Source of the DNA: Betaproteobacteria bacterium
Lineage (GTDB): Bacteria; Pseudomonadota; Gammaproteobacteria; Burkholderiales; Burkholderiaceae_C
DNA: 31,622 nucleotides
Direction: 5' to 3'
NCBI GenBank assembly: GCA_005882155.1
Contig: VBCQ01000101.1
Span: 1 to 31,622, forward strand
Part shown: positions 15,941 through 23,190 of the stretch, one piece after another
Position numbering within the stretch: the first letter of the stretch is position 1
Layout of the letters: each line of letters starts with the position of its first letter
Program-made: the position numbers and the translations under genes
Notes under the pieces: model-generated
The model's database searches: none
Seen by the model: the letters and a program-made list of their open reading frames with translations, nothing else
Told to the model about the DNA's origin: nothing

Positions 15941-16900
15941 ATGACGACGAGCTTCGAGTTTCCGTTCAATGAATTACCGGCCGTGCTGCGCGGTCCGCGC
16001 GTCGAGCGGCGGCGCGTGCTGATCGGCGGCAGCGCGTTGTGGGGCACGATCGTCGAAGACGGTGCCGAGCAAGGCCAGCTTCGCCTCGACGACGGCCGCG
16101 TCATCGATCCGAGCCGCCTGCCGCATCTTCCGCCGGTCACGCCGAGCAAGATCATCGCAGTGCACATCGCCTACAGCTCGCGCTGCATCGAGACGCGCAA
16201 CCAACCGCGGCCGACCGCTGCGCCGACCTATTTCACCAAGCCGACCACGGCGTTGAACGGTCACGGCGGGCAAATCGTGAAGCCGATCGATTGCCGCTAC
16301 CTCAACTACGAAGGCGAGATCGCGCTCGTCATCGGCACGACCTGCCGCAATGTGACGCCCGACGAGGCGTGGGAGCACATCGCCGGCTTCTGCCCCGCGC
16401 TCGACATGGGGCTGCAGGACTTTCGCGACACCGACCAGGGATCGATGCTGCGCGTCAAAGGCGCCGACACGCTGCTGCCGATCGGGCCCGGCATCGTTCG
16501 CGGCGTCAATATCTTCGAGCAGACGCTGCGCACCTATCGCAACGGCCGCGTCGTGCAGGAGGCGCAGGTCGGTGACGAGATGATCTGGGGGCCGCATTAC
16601 CTCGTCGCCGACATCGCGCGCCACATCACGCTGCTCGCCGGCGACGTGATCCTCACCGGCACGCCAGGCCACTCGCGCTCGCTCGACCCGGGCGATGTCG
16701 TCGAGTGCGAAGTGACCGGACTCGGGCGGCTCGCCGGCAACGTGGTCGCGGTTCCCGCGCCGCGCGCGTCGGCGCTCGGCGTCGGCCATGCGCCGACCGA
16801 CAGCGACGAGGTGCGCCGCATCGCGCTCGGCTGCGACGATCGCGTGCCCGAGCGGCTGAAGCAGAACTACCGCCAAGCATCGCGCAAGGAGCCCACATGA
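15941..16900 (+). CDS. hpaG: Fumarylacetoacetate hydrolase-family protein, probable HpaG (decarboxylase/isomerase)
   Basis: The 319-residue protein has an N-terminal extension of about 65 residues and one FAH domain, starting near SKIIAVHIAYSS. Metal-site residues are in LNYEGEIALVIG, and CPALDMGLQDFRDTDQGSMLRVKGADT and GDVILTGTPGHSRSLDPGD are conserved family segments. In the homoprotocatechuate route such enzymes decarboxylate 5-oxopent-3-ene-1,2,5-tricarboxylate and isomerise the product. Classical HpaG often has two FAH domains, so this single-domain form may carry only one of the two activities. It starts 9 bases after hpaD and overlaps the next gene by 4 bases. Confidence 0.83.
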   Translation: MTTSFEFPFNELPAVLRGPRVERRRVLIGGSALWGTIVEDGAEQGQLRLDDGRVIDPSRLPHLPPVTPSKIIAVHIAYSSRCIETRNQPRPTAAPTYFTKPTTALNGHGGQIVKPIDCRYLNYEGEIALVIGTTCRNVTPDEAWEHIAGFCPALDMGLQDFRDTDQGSMLRVKGADTLLPIGPGIVRGVNIFEQTLRTYRNGRVVQEAQVGDEMIWGPHYLVADIARHITLLAGDVILTGTPGHSRSLDPGDVVECEVTGLGRLAGNVVAVPAPRASALGVGHAPTDSDEVRRIALGCDDRVPERLKQNYRQASRKEPT

Positions 16901-17883
16901 AGGTCTGCATCGTCGGCGCCGGTGCGATCGGCGGCTTCATCGGCATCCGGCTCGCGCTGGCGGGACGCGCGCAAGTCAGCGCGATCGCGCGCGGCGCGAC
17001 GCTCGCCGCGCTGCGCGAGCATGGCTGGCGCTTGCAGCAGGGCGCAGAGCTCGTGCGCTCGTCGGCGCGAGCGGTCGAGCGCGCGAGCGAGCTCGGCGTG
17101 CAGGACCTCGTCGTCATCGCCGTCAAGAGCCCGGCATTGCCGGCAGTGGCGCTAGCGATCGGGCCCTTGCTCGGCCCCGACACGATCGTGCTGCCGGCGA
17201 TGAACGGCGTGCCGTGGTGGTTCGGCGACGGTGTCGCCGCGCTCGGCAGCGAGCCGCTGCGCAGCGTCGATGCGCTCGGCACGATTGCCGCGGCGATCCC
17301 CATCCATCACGTCGTCGGCTGCGTCGTCCATGCCGGATGCGCGTCGCCCGAGCCGGGGCTGGTGCTCCACAAGATGGGCCAAGGCCTCATCGTCGGCGAG
17401 CCCGCAGGCGGGCAAAGCGATCGCGTGCAGCGTGTCGCCGACCTGCTCGCGCACGCCGGTTTCGACGTCACCCATTCGAGCCGCGTGCGCTACGACATTT
17501 GGTACAAGCTGTGGGGCAACCTGACGATGAACCCGGTGTCGGCGATCACCGGCGCGACGATGGATCGCATGCTCGGCGACCCGCTGGTGCGCGCGTTCTG
17601 CTCGGCGGCGATGCGCGAAGCGGCCGCGATCGGCGCGCTGATCGGTTGCGCCATCGAGCAAGGCCCCGAGGACCGCCACGCGATCACCGCCAAGCTTGGG
17701 GCCATCAAGACCTCGATGCTGCAAGACGTCGAAGCCGGCCGCGCGATCGAGCTCGACGCGATCGTCGCCGCGGTGCAGGAGATCGGGCAACGCCTGCGGA
17801 TCGCCACCCCGAACATCGACGCGCTGCTCGGCCTCACCCGCTTGTTCGCGCGAGTGCACGGTCTGTACCCCGACGCGCCATAA
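16897..17883 (+). CDS. Ketopantoate reductase-like NAD(P)H oxidoreductase
   Basis: The 328-residue protein has the 2-dehydropantoate 2-reductase layout: Rossmann motif GAGAIGG at residues 7-13, VIAVKSPALP, the NGVPWW segment, and YDIWYKLWGNLTMNPVSAI, which carries the catalytic Lys and the Asn that follow in PanE. It starts inside the hpaG stop (ATGA) with AAGGAG upstream, so it belongs to the hpa operon. True panE usually sits elsewhere; its place here suggests it reduces a 2-oxo acid made in the pathway. That is inference; a plain pantothenate role remains possible. Confidence 0.85.
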   Translation: MKVCIVGAGAIGGFIGIRLALAGRAQVSAIARGATLAALREHGWRLQQGAELVRSSARAVERASELGVQDLVVIAVKSPALPAVALAIGPLLGPDTIVLPAMNGVPWWFGDGVAALGSEPLRSVDALGTIAAAIPIHHVVGCVVHAGCASPEPGLVLHKMGQGLIVGEPAGGQSDRVQRVADLLAHAGFDVTHSSRVRYDIWYKLWGNLTMNPVSAITGATMDRMLGDPLVRAFCSAAMREAAAIGALIGCAIEQGPEDRHAITAKLGAIKTSMLQDVEAGRAIELDAIVAAVQEIGQRLRIATPNIDALLGLTRLFARVHGLYPDAP

Positions 17884-17887
17884 ATTC

Positions 17888-18115
17888 TTATCGTTGCAGC
17901 TTCTGCGCCAGCGTTTCGAACAAGCCCACCGTCCAGCAGATCGGGCAACCGCGGAATGCGATCAGCGCCCCGACTCCGGCGAGCAAGGCCAGGCCGGGGT
18001 CCGCGCCCTGGTGCCGAATCGCCCACGCCAGTAACGCGATCGCGAGCGTGCCGCGCGCGACATGGGCCAGCAGGCTTTCGCTCGCGAACAGGCCTCGCGC
18101 ACTACGCCTGAACAT
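17888..18115 (-). CDS. Small membrane protein with C-terminal CPIC motif
   Basis: The 75-residue protein has two hydrophobic helices (about 21-34 and 41-55) and ends in FRGCPICWTVGLFE, with CPIC at residues 57-60. Its layout parallels the DUF2892-type protein encoded on the other side of the sigma gene, but the family match is loose. The ATG at 18115 overlaps the end of the sigma factor gene by 14 bases; a GTG at 18127 would add four residues. No Shine-Dalgarno is seen, so translation is probably coupled to the sigma gene. Function unknown; a redox-responsive membrane partner of the sigma factor is my inference. Confidence 0.65.
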   Translation of the reverse strand: MFRRSARGLFASESLLAHVARGTLAIALLAWAIRHQGADPGLALLAGVGALIAFRGCPICWTVGLFETLAQKLQR

Positions 18116-18647
18116 CGTCGTCGCCACGGTTCGCGGGCATCAAGTACTCGCGCACCAACAGGCGGGCGCGGTGCAGCCGGCTCTTCGCCGCTTCGCGCGT
18201 GATGTTCAGACGATCGGCAATTTCGCCGATCGTCAGCTCTTCGAAATCGCGCAGCAAAATGATCTGGCGATGCGTGGCGGGCAAGGATTCGAGCGCGCGC
18301 GTGAGGTCGATGCGAAGGTCGTCGACCGGCATCCGAGCGAAGTGCGCCGACTCTTCGATGCTGCTCAGTTCCTCGACCCCGCGCATCAGCGTCAGCGCCG
18401 GCAGCGCGCACAGCCGAGCGACGACACGGCCCAGCCAGACGCCGAGCGTCGCCACGTTGCGCACCGTGCCGATGCGACGGTAGACGACGATCAAGGCCTC
18501 TTGCACGACGTCGTCGATGACCGATGCGCGATGACATTGAAACCGCGCATAGCGGCGGATGTCGGGCCGCAACTGCGTGAGCAGGACCTGCAGCGCCGCG
18601 CGATCGCCGGTTTGCGCGGCGGCCCAGACTTCGGTGTGAATCTGCAT
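18102..18647 (-). CDS. ECF-type RNA polymerase sigma factor
   Basis: The 181-residue protein has sigma region 2 at about residues 24-80 (RPDIRRYARF, DDVVQEALIVVYRRI) and region 4 in the C-terminal third (SLPATHRQIILLRDFEELTIGEIADRLN, EAAKSRLHRARLLVREYL), with no regions 1 or 3, as in extracytoplasmic-function sigma factors. The ATG at 18647 is chosen; a GTG at 18653 overlaps the stop of the upstream gene as GTGA. No classical anti-sigma gene is adjacent; instead both neighbours are tiny membrane proteins with CPxC ends. The gene unit is divergent from the HAD phosphatase. Confidence 0.88.
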   Translation of the reverse strand: MQIHTEVWAAAQTGDRAALQVLLTQLRPDIRRYARFQCHRASVIDDVVQEALIVVYRRIGTVRNVATLGVWLGRVVARLCALPALTLMRGVEELSSIEESAHFARMPVDDLRIDLTRALESLPATHRQIILLRDFEELTIGEIADRLNITREAAKSRLHRARLLVREYLMPANRGDDDVQA

Positions 18648-18649
18648 GC

Positions 18650-18850
18650 TCACAGCGGCTTGCGCCCGGCCATCGCGCAGGCCGGGCAGAAGCCGATCAG
18701 GCCGGTGCCGGCGCTGACGACCCCCGAGACCGCGAGCAAGATGCCCAGTGGCGACGCGTGGAAGGCGACCAGTCCGCACAGCAGCATCAGGCCGCCGCCG
18801 ACCAGCCGCGCCACGCGTTCCTTGGCGCCGACGTTCTTCCGATAAAACAT
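18650..18850 (-). CDS. DUF2892 (YgaP transmembrane-like) small membrane protein
   Basis: A 66-residue protein has two membrane helices (about 14-30 and 34-52) and the C-terminal motif LIGFCPACAMAGRKPL, with CPAC at residues 55-58, which is the hallmark of the DUF2892 family. The N-terminal FYRKNVGAKERVARLVGGG also fits. The ATG at 18850 is preferred to the GTG at 18853 because AAGGA lies 7 bases upstream. It heads an operon with the ECF sigma factor and the second CPxC membrane protein. The family often occurs with rhodanese domains and sulfur handling, but no rhodanese is encoded here. Confidence 0.8.
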   Translation of the reverse strand: MFYRKNVGAKERVARLVGGGLMLLCGLVAFHASPLGILLAVSGVVSAGTGLIGFCPACAMAGRKPL

Positions 18851-18994
18851 CACGAATTCCTTTCAAGCCATCGATGAAGCGGAACGAGCCGCGCCCGTTC
18901 TCGCAGACAAAGAGGGCCGAAATGTCGCAACGGATTCTCCGGCGAAGAAATATTTCCGGCAGACAATCGATCCCGGGTCGATCGGAGGTGGCGG

Positions 18995-19669
18995 ATGGGC
19001 GTGAAGCGGGCTGACTTGCAGGCCGTGTTCCTGGATGTCGATGGGGTGCTGCTCGATTCGCTGCCGCAGCACTTGCAGATTTGCCGCGACAAGGCGCGCG
19101 AGTATGGTCTGCATGCGCTGCGGATTCCCGACGTCGACGCGTTTCGGCAGATGGTCGCGAGCGGCGTGCGAGTGAGCCCGATGCTGGACTTCTTTCTGGC
19201 GCTCGGCTTTCCGAGCGCGCTCGCGGTTCGCGCGGTGGCCGACTACGAGCACGAGTTCATGCAGCGCTATCGTCCTGCGCCGTTTCCTGGCGTCGACGCG
19301 ATGCTGCAGCGGCTGCACGATGCGGGCTACACGCTCGGGCTGGTCACGTCGAACACCGCGGCCAACGTCGAGCCGGCACTCGGCGCGGCGATGCGCCACT
19401 TCGATCCGCGCTGCCTCTTCTACTTCGACCGCAGCCCCGAGGCCAAGAGCAAGGCGTGGTGCCTGAGCGAAGGCGCACGCGTGCTGGGACTGGCCGCCGG
19501 CCAATGTGTTTTTGTCGGTGACCAGCCGGCAGACGCCGCCGCAGCGCGCGCCGCCGGTGTCGAGTTTCTCGGCGTGTCGTATGGCTGGGGGCTGCCGAGC
19601 GGCAGCTCGGGCATTCACATGGTCGACAGCGTCGACGCCATCGCCGAGGCGCTGACGACGGACGGATAG
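18995..19669 (+). CDS. HAD-superfamily phosphatase
   Basis: The 224-residue protein is a phosphoglycolate phosphatase-like HAD hydrolase. Motif I is FLDVDGVLLDS (nucleophile Asp followed by the acid/base Asp), motif II is LVTSNT, the motif III lysine lies in SPEAKSKAWC, and motif IV is VFVGDQPADAAAARAAGV. A helical cap fills the space between motifs I and II, so it is a C1-cap type acting on small phosphorylated metabolites. The start is backed by GGAGG 7 bases upstream. It is divergent from the sigma factor unit and 22 bases ahead of the next membrane-protein gene. The substrate is unknown. Confidence 0.88.
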   Translation: MGVKRADLQAVFLDVDGVLLDSLPQHLQICRDKAREYGLHALRIPDVDAFRQMVASGVRVSPMLDFFLALGFPSALAVRAVADYEHEFMQRYRPAPFPGVDAMLQRLHDAGYTLGLVTSNTAANVEPALGAAMRHFDPRCLFYFDRSPEAKSKAWCLSEGARVLGLAAGQCVFVGDQPADAAAARAAGVEFLGVSYGWGLPSGSSGIHMVDSVDAIAEALTTDG

Positions 19670-19691
19670 CAAGCCGAGGGGAGGATTCACG

Positions 19692-21068
19692 ATGGACGAC
19701 GACACGCCACTGCCGACGCCAGCTCCGCCGCCGTCGCCGCTGTCGAAGGAGCCGACTGAGCTGCAGAAATTGCGCTTCGACTACGCGTGGAAATGGTTCA
19801 ACTTCCATGCCGAGCAGCGCACCAAGATGTTCAACTTCATGCTTGTCGGCCTGGGCATCCTCGCCACTGCACTGGTCGGCGCGATCGAGAAGAAGCTGTT
19901 GCTCGAAGCCGCGGTGGTCGGCACCGCCGCGACGATGGTGGCGCTGGTGTTCTCGCTGCTCGACGCGCGCAACCGCCAGCTCTACATCGCGGCGATGGAC
20001 GTCTTGATCGACGCCGAGAAGAACCTCGTGTTCGGCGATGGCGTCAAGTTCAAGGACCACAATGGACAGGACAAGGATTTCGGCATTTCGCGTCGCATTG
20101 CGCTGGAAGAAGGCGCCGACAAGTCGAAATGGAGGGGCTGGCGCGAAGGGCGACACCGCCACTGGATGCCGGCTCTCGCCTACGCGTTCGCACTCTTGTT
20201 TGCATTGGCGGCGCTTCGCGCCTGGTGGGTCTACTTCGACAGCGTCGGCAAGCCGCCGGAAGCGTCAGCGCAAGTCTGTTGCCAATGGATCGCGCCGACG
20301 CCTGCCACGCCTGCGTCAGCCGTCGCTGTGAGTGTCCCGGCGTCGGGATCATCGGACGGCGTGACGCTGGACGGCACGGCGCGGATGCAGACCCGGCACT
20401 GGGCCGCGATGTGGATCGGCCTGGCGCTCGTCGGCGCGGGCGTTGCGGCCCTTGCGCTCGGCCACAGGCTCGCAGGCGGCGCGGCCGTGGCGGGCGGCAT
20501 CGGCGTCAGCTTGCTGTCCGGCCTCTCGATCCCGCTGTCGTTCCACGTCGACCCCAAGTTCGAAGCCAAGCTCGCCGATCGGATCGAGCTGCGCGTCGAG
20601 TCGCTGCTCAAGATCGCGCGCGGCGCTGAGCCCGGGCTGCTCGCCGCCGAACGGTTCGGCGGATTCGACCCTGGCGGCGAGCGCTTCGAGTGCGACGCCG
20701 AGCCGAATTCGAAGGCGCTCGCCGGCATCAAGGCCGGCATCTCGTTGGCGCGCGAACGCCAGCAGGGTGCGGTGGTGCTGCTGGTCGGCAGCACCGATCG
20801 CAGCGCGCTGTCGCCGCCCTTGCGTGCGCGATTTGAATCGAACAGCGGACTGGCGCGTGCCCGGGTCGATCAAGTCGAGCGCTGCCTCGGCATTCCCGCC
20901 GTCGCGGCGGCGAGCGCGCCATCGAGCTCGCTGGAAGTCGTGCGCGTGATCACCGGGCCGTCTTACACGCCGTCGTCGCGCGACACGGCGGACCTCGCGG
21001 CGCAAAAGATGGCGCAGGACAGAGAAGTCAAAGCCTTCGTCATCAGCGTTCCGACGCGCAAGCCCTGA
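19692..21068 (+). CDS. Multi-pass membrane protein with degenerate OmpA-like C-terminus
   Basis: The 458-residue protein starts with a Pro-rich tail and a conserved-looking block YAWKWFNFHAEQRTKMFNF just before the first membrane helix. Predicted helices are at about 48-65, 70-90, 158-181, 236-256 and 262-283. The helix-2 end SLLDARNRQLY resembles RipA/SLATT-type small membrane proteins. Residues about 355-400 (VVLLVGSTDRS, then SNSGLARARVDQVERCLG) follow the OmpA_C pattern GHTD...NxxLSxxRAxxV in weakened form. No family can be named firmly. A GGAG site precedes the start at 19692. It may be co-transcribed with the HAD gene. Confidence 0.75.
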   Translation: MDDDTPLPTPAPPPSPLSKEPTELQKLRFDYAWKWFNFHAEQRTKMFNFMLVGLGILATALVGAIEKKLLLEAAVVGTAATMVALVFSLLDARNRQLYIAAMDVLIDAEKNLVFGDGVKFKDHNGQDKDFGISRRIALEEGADKSKWRGWREGRHRHWMPALAYAFALLFALAALRAWWVYFDSVGKPPEASAQVCCQWIAPTPATPASAVAVSVPASGSSDGVTLDGTARMQTRHWAAMWIGLALVGAGVAALALGHRLAGGAAVAGGIGVSLLSGLSIPLSFHVDPKFEAKLADRIELRVESLLKIARGAEPGLLAAERFGGFDPGGERFECDAEPNSKALAGIKAGISLARERQQGAVVLLVGSTDRSALSPPLRARFESNSGLARARVDQVERCLGIPAVAAASAPSSSLEVVRVITGPSYTPSSRDTADLAAQKMAQDREVKAFVISVPTRKP

Positions 21069-21130
21069 CGTCGACGCATCGCGCATCCGCGCTAGACCCG
21101 CGCAAGGTCTACAAGCTTCGCGACACGCGC

Positions 21131-21150
21131 GGCAAGGCACGCGCCTTGCC
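21131..21150. repeat. Perfect 8-bp hairpin downstream of the OmpA-like membrane protein gene
   Basis: GGCAAGGC (21131-21138) pairs with GCCTTGCC (21143-21150) around an ACGC loop, 63 bases after the stop codon. No T tract follows, so it is not a classical intrinsic terminator; it may protect the 3' end of the message or be a weak terminator. The rest of the 180-base gap shows nothing else clear. Confidence 0.5.
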
Positions 21151-21247
21151 ACTCTCAACGAGCCATCGCTTTGCGTGGAACGGCGGCGCGCCGATGCGTG
21201 CTACCGATCGAGACCTTCACTTTCAATCTGCTACAGGAGATTAAGTC

Positions 21248-21628
21248 ATGACGAAACAGTCAACCCGCTGGACCGCAGCTGCGGCTGCTACCGCGCTGGT
21301 GACCGCGCTCGGTATTGCCTATGCGCAAACATCGACGAGCCCGAGCACGAGCTCGAGCACGACCACAACCACCACCCCGAGCAGCACCAGCACCGACACC
21401 AGCACGCAGGGCAGCTCGTCGACGATGAGCCCATCATCGACAACGACGAGCCCATCGTCCTCGACGACGACAACGACGACGACGACCGACACCAGCGCTT
21501 CGCCGAGCAGCAGCAGCACGACGAGCGCTTCGCCGAGCACAGGCAGCTCCACGTCGAGCACGTACAGCACCGACACGAGCGCGACGTCAAGCAAGAGCGC
21601 ACGCGCCGCGCGCAGCGACCGCAACTGA
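21248..21628 (+). CDS. Secreted Ser/Thr-rich low-complexity protein
   Basis: The 126-residue protein has a signal peptide (about 26 residues, cleavage near AYA-QTS). The mature part is almost only Ser and Thr with some Pro, Asp, Ala and Gly, and it ends in a basic tail (KSARAARSDRN). AGGAG lies 8 bases before the ATG and a strong terminator follows the stop, so this is a complete single-gene unit and not a chance frame. I do not recognise a family; such proteins are sometimes surface or periplasmic. The repetitive DNA gives open shadows in other frames. Confidence 0.75.
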   Translation: MTKQSTRWTAAAAATALVTALGIAYAQTSTSPSTSSSTTTTTTPSSTSTDTSTQGSSSTMSPSSTTTSPSSSTTTTTTTTDTSASPSSSSTTSASPSTGSSTSSTYSTDTSATSSKSARAARSDRN

Positions 21629-21642
21629 GGCGCAGCAATGAG

Positions 21643-21672
21643 AGAACGGGCCCGCGGGCCCGTTCTTTTTTT
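21643..21672 (+). terminator. Intrinsic terminator of the Ser/Thr-rich gene
   Basis: Bases 21643-21666 are a perfect 12+12 self-complementary stem (AGAACGGGCCCG and its complement), directly followed by T66-T72. It lies 15 bases after the stop codon. On the minus strand no T tract follows the stem, so it acts mainly for the plus-strand gene. Confidence 0.9.
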
Positions 21673-21689
21673 GTCGCGGCGCGATTCGC

Positions 21690-22517
21690 TCAGTGCTCGG
21701 CCGGCGGCGTCGCGAGCGCGACGCGCGTGTGGCCGCTGTGCTTGGCGAGCGCCGGCGGCGCATCGTCGGCGCTGACCTGCGCGCCGAACACTTCGCGTGT
21801 CGAGCGCGTCTCGGGCAGCACGTAGACGACGGCATTCGTCTTCGCAAACAACGGGCTGATCTGCGTGTTGAAAAAACGTACCGGCACGTTGATGCAGCCA
21901 TACGAAATTCGGTTGTCGGCGACGCTCGGCGTCGCGAGCCGCTGCAGTCGCCGCTCGGCCGGGTTGGTCGTCAGCACGCGGTGCATCGAAACGGCAGCGT
22001 CGTAGTCGACCCAGACGACGTCTTCGCCGCGCGCATTGCGGCCCATCTCGGCGACGAAGCGGCCGGCTGGCGTCGTGCGCTCATCGGGGCGGACGTCGGC
22101 GAGCTTGCGATCGCCGATGCCCGGCACCGTGTCGTCGCCGAGCGCGAGGCCGAGCAGAACCGGTGCCGCTCCCTGCAGTCGGCCATTGCCGTCGAACACG
22201 AAGAGCTTCGCATTGCGCTTGTCGATGATGACGAATGGCAAGCCGCGGCTGTCGTTCGCGCTGATGACCCAGTCGGCCACTTCGTGTGCGTCGTGCGACG
22301 CCCGAACGCGGCCGAAGCTCGCGTGCTTGCGCTGCCCGATCGTTGCTGCTGCTGCAGTGTGCGCGGCCGCGTCGATGATGCGCGCCGCGCTCACGCGCTG
22401 TGGCGCCGGCTTGGCTGACGCGTCAGGCAGTGCGGCGTGGTGGTGCAACAGCACGAGCGCGCTGAGCAAGCTCGCCGCGGCGATCCAGCGTGCTCTTGTG
22501 TCAGTAGATGGGTTCAT
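21690..22517 (-). CDS. L,D-transpeptidase (YkuD family)
   Basis: The 275-residue protein has one N-terminal membrane or signal segment (about residues 10-30, WIAAASLLSALVLL). The YkuD-type domain runs from about residue 95 to 230, with VIIDKRNAKLFVFDGNGRL, ERTTPAGRF, His179 in SMHRV and the catalytic Cys208 in ISYGCINVP. Such enzymes make 3-3 peptidoglycan cross-links or attach lipoproteins in the periplasm. The usual SHGC is SYGC here. The ATG at 22517 is preferred over 22601 because a candidate promoter lies between them. It converges with the Ser/Thr-rich gene. Confidence 0.85.
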   Translation of the reverse strand: MNPSTDTRARWIAAASLLSALVLLHHHAALPDASAKPAPQRVSAARIIDAAAHTAAAATIGQRKHASFGRVRASHDAHEVADWVISANDSRGLPFVIIDKRNAKLFVFDGNGRLQGAAPVLLGLALGDDTVPGIGDRKLADVRPDERTTPAGRFVAEMGRNARGEDVVWVDYDAAVSMHRVLTTNPAERRLQRLATPSVADNRISYGCINVPVRFFNTQISPLFAKTNAVVYVLPETRSTREVFGAQVSADDAPPALAKHSGHTRVALATPPAEH

Positions 22518-22572
22518 CAGAGGCTCATCCGACAAATTGAATTTACGCCAGATGGGCCGAGTCGCAAATCGC

Positions 22573-22601
22573 ATTCGCTGACGGCTGGCCTTTTGTTTCA
22601 A
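22573..22601 (-). promoter_or_regulatory. Candidate promoter of the L,D-transpeptidase gene
   Basis: On the minus strand TTGAAA (22601-22596) and GCGAAT (22578-22573) are separated by exactly 17 bases. The first matches the -35 consensus at 4 of 6 positions or better, the second is a weaker -10. It would give a leader of about 50 bases before the ATG at 22517. Confidence 0.35.
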
Positions 22602-22671
22602 ATTCTGTTCTAAGGCATCGATGGACCGCGCGTGAGCGTGTCGTTTCTACAGTGGGCTTTACAAGAAGCGG

Positions 22672-22872
22672 TCAAACGTCGGAGCGTCGGCCGCTTCTCT
22701 CTGTGGGCTTGGGCAGGGCTTGACGGCGTGCCTCGAATCGGTCGATGTGGTCGCGCACGACGCGCGCCGCGGCCTTCAATTGTTCCGCTGTCAAGCGGCA
22801 TCGAACCAGGCCGTCTTGCGAAGCCGCAGCGCGCGGCCGTTGCGAGTCGATCCCCGAAACCGTGTCCGCCAT
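22672..22872 (-). CDS. Small hypothetical protein, helical and basic
   Basis: This 66-residue protein starts at an ATG with GGAGG about 8 bases upstream on the complement. After a variable start (MADTVSGIDSQRPRAAAS) it has a predicted helix QLKAAARVVRDHIDRFEARRQALP, which is charged and amphipathic. There is no membrane segment. I do not recognise a family. It lies between the L,D-transpeptidase and the lmo0937-like gene on the same strand; the gap to each is 154 and 72 bases. Confidence 0.55.
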   Translation of the reverse strand: MADTVSGIDSQRPRAAASQDGLVRCRLTAEQLKAAARVVRDHIDRFEARRQALPKPTERSGRRSDV

Positions 22873-22944
22873 GACAGTCGTCCTCCGTCTGAACGTCAAT
22901 TGATGAATGGGCAAGCCCTGTGCCTTGGCGCGTCGAGCGCGCCG

Positions 22945-23094
22945 CTATGGACCGCGACGGCCGCTCAGCAACTGGAACAGGAAGACGACGAGGGCGACGA
23001 CCAGCAAGATGTGGATGAAGCCGCCAAGCGTGTACGAGGACACCAAGCCGAGCAGCCACAAGATGAGAAGCAACACTGCGATCGTGTAAAGCAT
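22945..23094 (-). CDS. lmo0937-family small membrane protein
   Basis: The 49-residue protein is nearly all membrane: MLYTIAVLLLILWLLGL, a short turn SSYTLGGFIHI, a second helix LLVVALVVFLFQLL and a short SGRRGP tail. The wording, especially LLGLVSSYTLGGFIHILLV, matches the small lmo0937-type family found across many bacteria; the function is unknown. GGAG lies 6-7 bases before the ATG at 23094. It is 96 bases from the penicillin-binding protein gene end and on the same strand. At 49 codons it is easily missed by gene finders. Confidence 0.85.
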   Translation of the reverse strand: MLYTIAVLLLILWLLGLVSSYTLGGFIHILLVVALVVFLFQLLSGRRGP

Positions 23095-23190
23095 GATGAT
23101 CTCCGTGTGGGTTGATGGTCCGACAGGACCCGAGACCCAGCCTAGCGATGGACCGATCGCCGCAGAATCAGGTGAGCGCCCGTCCGCTTG

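Noticed and set aside
18102..18866. Longer sigma factor starting at 18866
   Set aside because: The extra N-terminus is a shadow of the DUF2892 gene; the sigma fold starts near the ATG at 18647.
21340..21600. Direct repeats like a CRISPR or satellite array
   Set aside because: The repetition comes from Ser and Thr codons in one frame; no regular repeat and spacer lengths are seen.
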